A stretch of DNA of 64,000 bases, from the NCBI GenBank assembly GCA_963854835.1, contig OY978525.1, positions 104,638,417 through 104,702,416 on the forward strand, given 5' to 3'. The DNA comes from Megamerina dolium (lineage: Eukaryota; Arthropoda; Insecta; Diptera; Megamerinidae). Shown here in pieces: positions 58,676 through 64,000 of this stretch (the first letter of the stretch is position 1; the number at the start of each line of letters is the position of its first letter). The translations under genes and the position numbers were made by a program. Under the pieces are notes generated by a model, which saw only the letters and a program-made list of their open reading frames with translations, searched no databases and had not been told where the DNA came from.

Positions 58676-61140
58676 TATTATTTAATATTTATCGTAATAT
58701 CTTGATATTTAATAATTAATGTTAATATGAAAATTATCGATCTGAATCCAATCCTAGCTATCACACGAGACTATCGGTATCAATTCGAAACATGGCAAAG
58801 AAGAAGAGATAGCTAACTAGTCAAAGTGAGAACAATAATTCAAAAAATGAAATTGTTTTTCAACCCCTCTTTCTTGTTTGTTTTGAGTGACAGTTTAAGT
58901 ACTTTGAAAAACACTTCCTTAATCATGGCATATGTATTATAATTTTCTTCTGAGTCATAATAACTACACCAAAATTTTTACAATTACATTCATTTAAATT
59001 AACAATACTCGGATACAACTCACGAACTAAACAAACAATACACAAGAGTACTATCGTTACTCCTCATAACGTACATAAGAACATAAGAGCATATAACATA
59101 TATGTACTATATACGAGTATATATGCTTTTGATATTTATTATGACTCCATCGATTCAATTGAAACATCATTTATCATTTTTCCTTGACTAAGCTAAGTAT
59201 CATTGTGTGAGTGATTGAGTGAGTAAGCATAGGAATTACGCACGCAATATATACATAGATACGTAAGCATGAATGGACGATACCACCCAGCTAACGCAAT
59301 TGCCCTCATTACATATTGTTATTGGCTATATTACTCAGTGGTTTTGGTTCTTGTTTACGGTTTCATTCAAGAATTGGCCATGACAATGTACTTTATTTTT
59401 ATAATTTTTTCCATTCATCTACCTACATATTTCGATTATTTATATTTTTTTTTCTGTCTTTCCCTGTCCATAATTTGGGAAACATTTTTATTGTGTACTT
59501 CCTATCAAACAACATACTCACTCCTACATAGGTACTCACTCATATAATTGACAACTCATGCAGGAAACAGGCTATTATCCTGACGTTAACTTTATATACT
59601 ATGTATATACATATTTCTATGTTGGTTGCTGTGTATGTGTGTGTGTGTATGAGCAGTTGTGTATAGCCATGAAATTTATTTAACTTTAACCATTACATTT
59701 CTTATTGCTTTCTTTTGTTTTGACTTATCTCATAACAAGTACGAGTATTTACATAGTTCCGTATACGCTTCGGTGTAGAGCAACTTGTACTGCCTTCCTT
59801 GTCTTGTTTTGATCATCAATGCCATGTCATGCTATGTTGTTGTTCATAGAATGCTACAGTGAATTCACGATAATAAAATATTTCATATTTATTTATTTAT
59901 ATTCCATCATACTATATAATAGAGCTTGTGGATCAGAATGAGACATTCTAATGCCTGGAAGGTACATGAATATACAACGGTAATATTTTTGCTTTGTATT
60001 TCTATATTGCTTTGCCAATAGGACCAGGTCCTCTAACCAGCTATGACCAGACATTTTATTATTATTCTGTTCCTCCTTGTAAATCCATTGCACCAACATG
60101 AAAACCTAGGATACAATGAATCGATTGATCGAAATTCCGATCTGAGTTTAGTTATCCTTGTATATATGGTTATCTGTCTGTCCATCTCTCATGTCCATCT
60201 GACCGTCTGATTAGTGAATAGACAAAATCAGAAGAAAGTTGTTGTTGTACTATATATTTAATGTCTCTATACCCTGTCGCCTAACGCCGAAAATAGAAAG
60301 GGTAGCAACTGCCAATTGGTGTATGCCTAAAGTTGCTAGAATGCTAGGGGTTGTCTGCATCAAGAGCCCCGGTCCCAAGGCTTGAATTTAGGGACAATAA
60401 ATTCAATAAAAATGGACAACAGAATTGCGGCTAGACGACCTCAAGCAGAAAAAAGAACTCGCAGTAAATTACCCTGGGCCACGAAACCTGTGAGTAGTTC
60501 AGCGCAAGCTCACCGAACTATACAAAAGGCTGTAAATAAAATAAAATCCCAACGGGTAAAAAATAACGATTCAATTGCCTTTTAAGTGTTACTTTAGATC
60601 GCGAAGAGGAGAAACTTTATCAGCATGGAAGCCATTGATGGAAATAATGTCGTTTCACAATGACCCATAAGAATTTCCATTCGAGTTCTTACAGTGTTCA
60701 GTGAATATATGTATTTTCTTCATACAGTACATACCAGTACAGTATATTCTGAACTTACAGTACATGCTATTTTCTGATTATTTCCATGATTTGTCAGTTT
60801 CTTTTGACATACAGCAACACTCTTTTATGCATGTATTTATTGTATGTTATTTATACCGTAAAATATATATGTGCTCGTAACTATGTACAATATATCATAT
60901 GCATAGCATTGAAGAAAGCTTTTTGAAGGTCATTTGAGTGTAGTAATTGCCGGAAAATTATGATTTTCAAGATAATGTCAGTTTTATTTTTTTCTCGTTT
61001 CATTTTAGTTATTTCTTCATCTAAATATAACGTTTTGTTGCAAATGTGCAATGTCATATTTAAGAAATTTCTTACTTATAAGACTGTAAGAGTTGCTCAT
61101 AGGCAGATGAGAAACTCTCATAGAATAAGAATTTTTAGTT
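58676..61140. other. Gene-free DNA with one unexplained small frame
   Basis: Mostly AT-rich. Around 60270-60600 the base composition is more balanced and a 67-codon plus-strand frame (60382-60585) encodes a basic, Arg/Lys/Gln-rich peptide (ARRPQAEKRTRSKLPW), with stop codons following. It may be a fragment of a nucleic-acid-binding ORF1/gag-like protein or chance. No other feature. Confidence 0.45.
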
Positions 61141-61264
61141 TTTCCACCGGAGGTTAGCTCTGCCTCTTCTGTAGCTGAATTTTGATACGCTTTACTAGGT
61201 CAGTATCTAGATAGAGCCCATTCAGCTCATGGTTGTACATTATTCGATACTCGCCGCCAACGCT
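61141..61264 (-). mobile_element. RTE-like LINE fragment, left half
   Basis: Matches 56578-56785: TTTCCACCGGAGGTTAG, CTGAATTTTGATACGCTTTA, CAGCTCATGGTTGTAC and ATTCGATACTCGCCGCCAAC, with an internal deletion. It breaks at CCAACGC; the expected next bases appear only at 61519. Confidence 0.8.
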
Positions 61265-61518
61265 ATTGTCTTTTCATTCACAGCAGTTGGTTGAATTGAA
61301 CTGTTTGTAACCACTAGAATTCTCAAATGGTTTATGTAGTAACTTTTATAATTATAGCATCAATACTGATCGATGGTTGAAGATAGATCAATATCGGAAT
61401 AATAATTGTACTATATTGCAAGGCGATCGCATAGAAATTAATATCAATATATAAAATAATCAATATTTAAAATGAATAGGATGCCTACTTGATCGGAGTA
61501 TAACAATAATGTTGGATG
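61265..61518. other. 254-bp unidentified insert within LINE fragment
   Basis: AT-rich non-LINE sequence separating two LINE pieces that are adjacent in the other copies apart from about 10 bp. No TIR, target duplication or family motif is obvious. Confidence 0.55.
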
Positions 61519-61640
61519 AAAGATCCAAAGGTCTTGCATAGGATTTTTCTCTAGAATGCTCCGAGCATGCTCTCATCTGAGGTGGAAATTGTCCAAGCTT
61601 CGGCGCCATATGTAAAGACAAGCATGATGAGAGGCTTGTG
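61519..61640 (-). mobile_element. RTE-like LINE fragment, right half
   Basis: Continues the LINE: GATCCAAAGGTCTTGCATAG, GCTCTCATCTGAGGTGGAAA, TTGTCCAAGCTTCGGCGCC and AGCATGATGAGAGGCTTGT. It corresponds to 56788-56912 in the better copy. Confidence 0.82.
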
Positions 61641-62496
61641 GATTACATGATTACATGTTTATTATTATGTATAAGTCTAATTTTCTTGTAAAACATTGTT
61701 GACTTGTCTTCAATAATCATGGGATGATTAATTTTGCATTCTTTTGAAATTTGCAAATGATTTATCCAGTAACAAATATTCATAGAATTCATTCATTATT
61801 GGTTCAAATAAATAGTTAAGTTGTTGTATCATTTAAGTTTCAATACATTTAAGAAATTCTGTTATACCACTGCATCTGTATCATTGCGGTGATACAATGC
61901 TAATTGTATTATGCTGTTCTCCCTGGCGTTGGTTTCTAAGACGTTTATAACATAACCTCTTATCACCTGGGGAAACACTATTGTGTGATTACAACAACAT
62001 TATAAACATATTTACATACTCGTGTAGGTACTTAAGCACATGTACATATATGCATATGCGCAAAAGCATCAAAATCAGTGCCTCTAGATGACAAGCAGCT
62101 GACACGCAGTACATATATGTATATGCTTTTACACCTGGACATATTTAAGCATGTATTTTAGGATATGCTGAGGTATGTACCATATGTATTTGTAACCCAC
62201 AAGTATATGTACATATGATTGTGTGTTGGTCACTTTGCTGATTACATGAAATCAGCAAATTTGTCAAAAGCATTTTCGACCAAAAACCAAATCAAATACA
62301 ACAACAGAGGCAGACACAAAAATGCCATAGAATAGGATTTTGACTTTTTACTATATTGTATATGTGAGATCATAGGATGAACATCAAACCCTTAACAGGT
62401 CTTCTCTCCAAGCGACGAAATAAAATATGGACTCATTTAAGTGCATCTGTGACAATAAAAATTACTGATGAAAAAGTTGCCAGAGTTGATCATCAT
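61641..62496. other. Gene-free AT-rich DNA
   Basis: No recognisable gene or repeat apart from TACATA stretches. Confidence 0.6.
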
Positions 62497-63010
62497 CCTC
62501 GAAAAGAGCTGAAGTCATATTTATGAACAAATTATAAAGGAATGCATAAAAATGTTGCATATTTCAAGGGGATATATTTGCTTTTTATGTGCTGTGTTCT
62601 TTTATGTTCTTCGTATAAAGATTTTGTCAAAGAATACCCCTAGTAAAATTTTCTGGCAAATAATTTTCTAAAACATTTTAACCCACTAGCGATCTCCTAA
62701 ATGCCATTTTATTCATACTCTTTAAATAAGGAGTCAAAATGACCCTTTTGTGACATAGCTAACGGGTTAAAGTATTCTACAAAATTATTCCTCGTGAAAT
62801 TTCACTATATATACCCAAACAACATATTTCACTACGAAATGATTTTAACCCTTTTTTCGACTTATTCTAAAAACATACAGACAAAAAATTGCAAATTTAA
62901 TATGGCCATTGAAAAAATTGAATTGAATTTTTATTGCAAAAGAAATTGGATTGAGAATGGAAAAATATTTGAAGATTTTACTATATGAATCGAGGTCTTT
63001 CATCCTAAGT
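62497..63010 (-). repeat. Palindromic repeat with TTAA core, copy B
   Basis: Inverted partner of 31309-31793. The core is better preserved here: TTAA (62678-62681), CCCACTAGCGATCTCC ... GTGACATAGCTAACGGG, TTAA (62767-62770), again exactly 85 bp between the TTAA sites. The arms outward repeat GGGTTAAA.T.TT.TA.AAAATTATT as an inverted pair. Confidence 0.65.
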
Positions 63011-63141
63011 TGAAATCATTGCAAGGAAAGCATATAAAACAATATATTTACATTTTACACAATTAGGATCCTTTAGTGCGAACGCCCAATCTAAATCCGA
63101 TTCAAATGTGTTTTTCAGCATATTGTTTACTACACGTTGCT

Positions 63142-63204
63142 AATATATCTATATCTATATATATATATATATATATATAGATATATATAGATATATATAT
63201 ATAT

Positions 63205-63297
<93 letters not shown>
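63142..63297. repeat. Long TA microsatellite
   Basis: About 155 bp of TA with scattered TAGA/TATC variants, the longest simple repeat in the window. The Tyr/Ile frame on the minus strand is its translation. Confidence 0.97.
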
Positions 63298-63301
<4 letters not shown>

Positions 63302-64000
63302 ATATGTACTTCAAGATACTAATACATACTCGCACATACTCGTATGCTTCTCATCAACAAATTGCGTTTAATAATATAATCTCACTAATTATACTTGACC
63401 ACGTCTCAACACAAAGTTTCATGTCCTTCATAGCACTAACAACAAATATCAATTAACTTTAATATACATACATACGTACAGCTGCTTGAACGTATTGTAC
63501 ATAAATATTTAGTACATATATATATAGGTATAATATTAATACGATAAGCTCTCATGCCTATATTCACATTTTAATTGATAATTTGAGTTACATGAACAAC
63601 ATTCATTGCGAATAAATTGTTCAAGTTTTGCCCAATAAGTATTTTAGTATTAAATAGAATTTTTCTACAGGTTTTCTAAGATTCTGTATTGACATGTAAT
63701 TAATGAATTAATGAAAATAATAATAAAATAATATTGACTTTATATGGTCAATGCACCTCAAGTTAATTGATATTTTAGCTTCTCCATCCATCTCCATCTA
63801 CTAGTAATTAAAGATAACAAAAATTGCATAAAATTTGAAATGTTGATTTTTTAATATTTAATATCTGGTTTTTTTCTTTTTTTTTGCGGGTAAGGATGTA
63901 ACAAATGTTGCTGTTGCTGGTATAATTGCTATTCATGTCACTGATGTTACTGCTACTGAAAATATTCCTAGAAACAACCGTGGACGCTGAGTATCTGCGT
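63298..64000. other. Gene-free AT-rich DNA
   Basis: Nothing recognisable; the window ends in ordinary AT-rich sequence with a GTT-type stretch near 63905-63930. Confidence 0.6.

Noticed and set aside
1..64000. Host gene exons, CRISPR arrays, bacterial operons
   Set aside because: All long frames are explained by repeats or transposons; no direct repeats with regular unique spacers and no operon-like gene spacing are present. Single short exons cannot be excluded from sequence alone.

Overview
This is eukaryotic, strongly AT-rich DNA with no convincing host protein-coding gene. The mix of Tc1/mariner relics, Jockey-, LOA- and RTE-like LINE fragments, a tRNA-derived SINE family, many CA/TA/CAA/GAT microsatellites and 'GTGGGCGTGG' tandem repeats suggests intergenic or long-intron DNA of a higher fly (Diptera, probably an acalyptrate such as a tephritid). 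The family-level assignment is inference. No CRISPR array, operon or bacterial-type gene is present. Nearly all long open frames are translated microsatellites or transposon pieces.

Layout. 1-8 kb: low-complexity DNA with one dispersed repeat (1399-1605), a long stem-loop (2041-2109) and a tRNA-like relic (4245-4314). 8.1-11.4 kb: a Tc1 transposase relic abutting a SINE, then the RNase H/C-terminal end of a LOA-like LINE. 14.0-21.5 kb: a mariner-like element with both TIRs and a TA target duplication (14041-15118), a 1.5-kb tandem-repeat element bounded by a 13-bp inverted motif (15670-17232), a second mariner-like relic, a SINE, the second copy of the 1399 repeat, and a classic mariner relic. 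23.4-25.2 kb: a Jockey-like LINE split by a variant SINE with an 11-bp target duplication. 26-35 kb: mostly unassigned, with one copy (31309-31793) of a palindromic repeat whose inverted partner is at 62497-63010. 35.2-37.4 kb: two SINE pieces and two mariner relics. 40.4-47.5 kb: two mariner-like relics tail to tail, LINE pieces, and an RTE-like LINE interrupted by a 743-bp mariner deletion derivative. 48.6-51.7 kb: a 349-bp tandem duplication and another RTE-like LINE. 54.6-58.7 kb: four neighbouring or nested transposons, including an RTE-like LINE inserted in a mariner-like element with a 14-bp target duplication, next to a near full-length SINE. 58.7-64 kb: mostly unassigned, with an interrupted LINE fragment, the second palindromic repeat and a long TA tract.

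How the parts fit. All transposases and reverse transcriptases seen are broken; several mariner relatives have lost exactly the catalytic core. The most notable observation is that the SINE family (main form and variant) and the RTE-like LINE family end in the same short signature, GCYACATA followed by a short tandem repeat. This suggests that this LINE supplied the machinery that moved the SINEs. Nested insertions give a relative order: mariner-like element before RTE-like LINE (56-57 kb), RTE-like LINE before mariner (45-47 kb), Jockey before SINE (24 kb).
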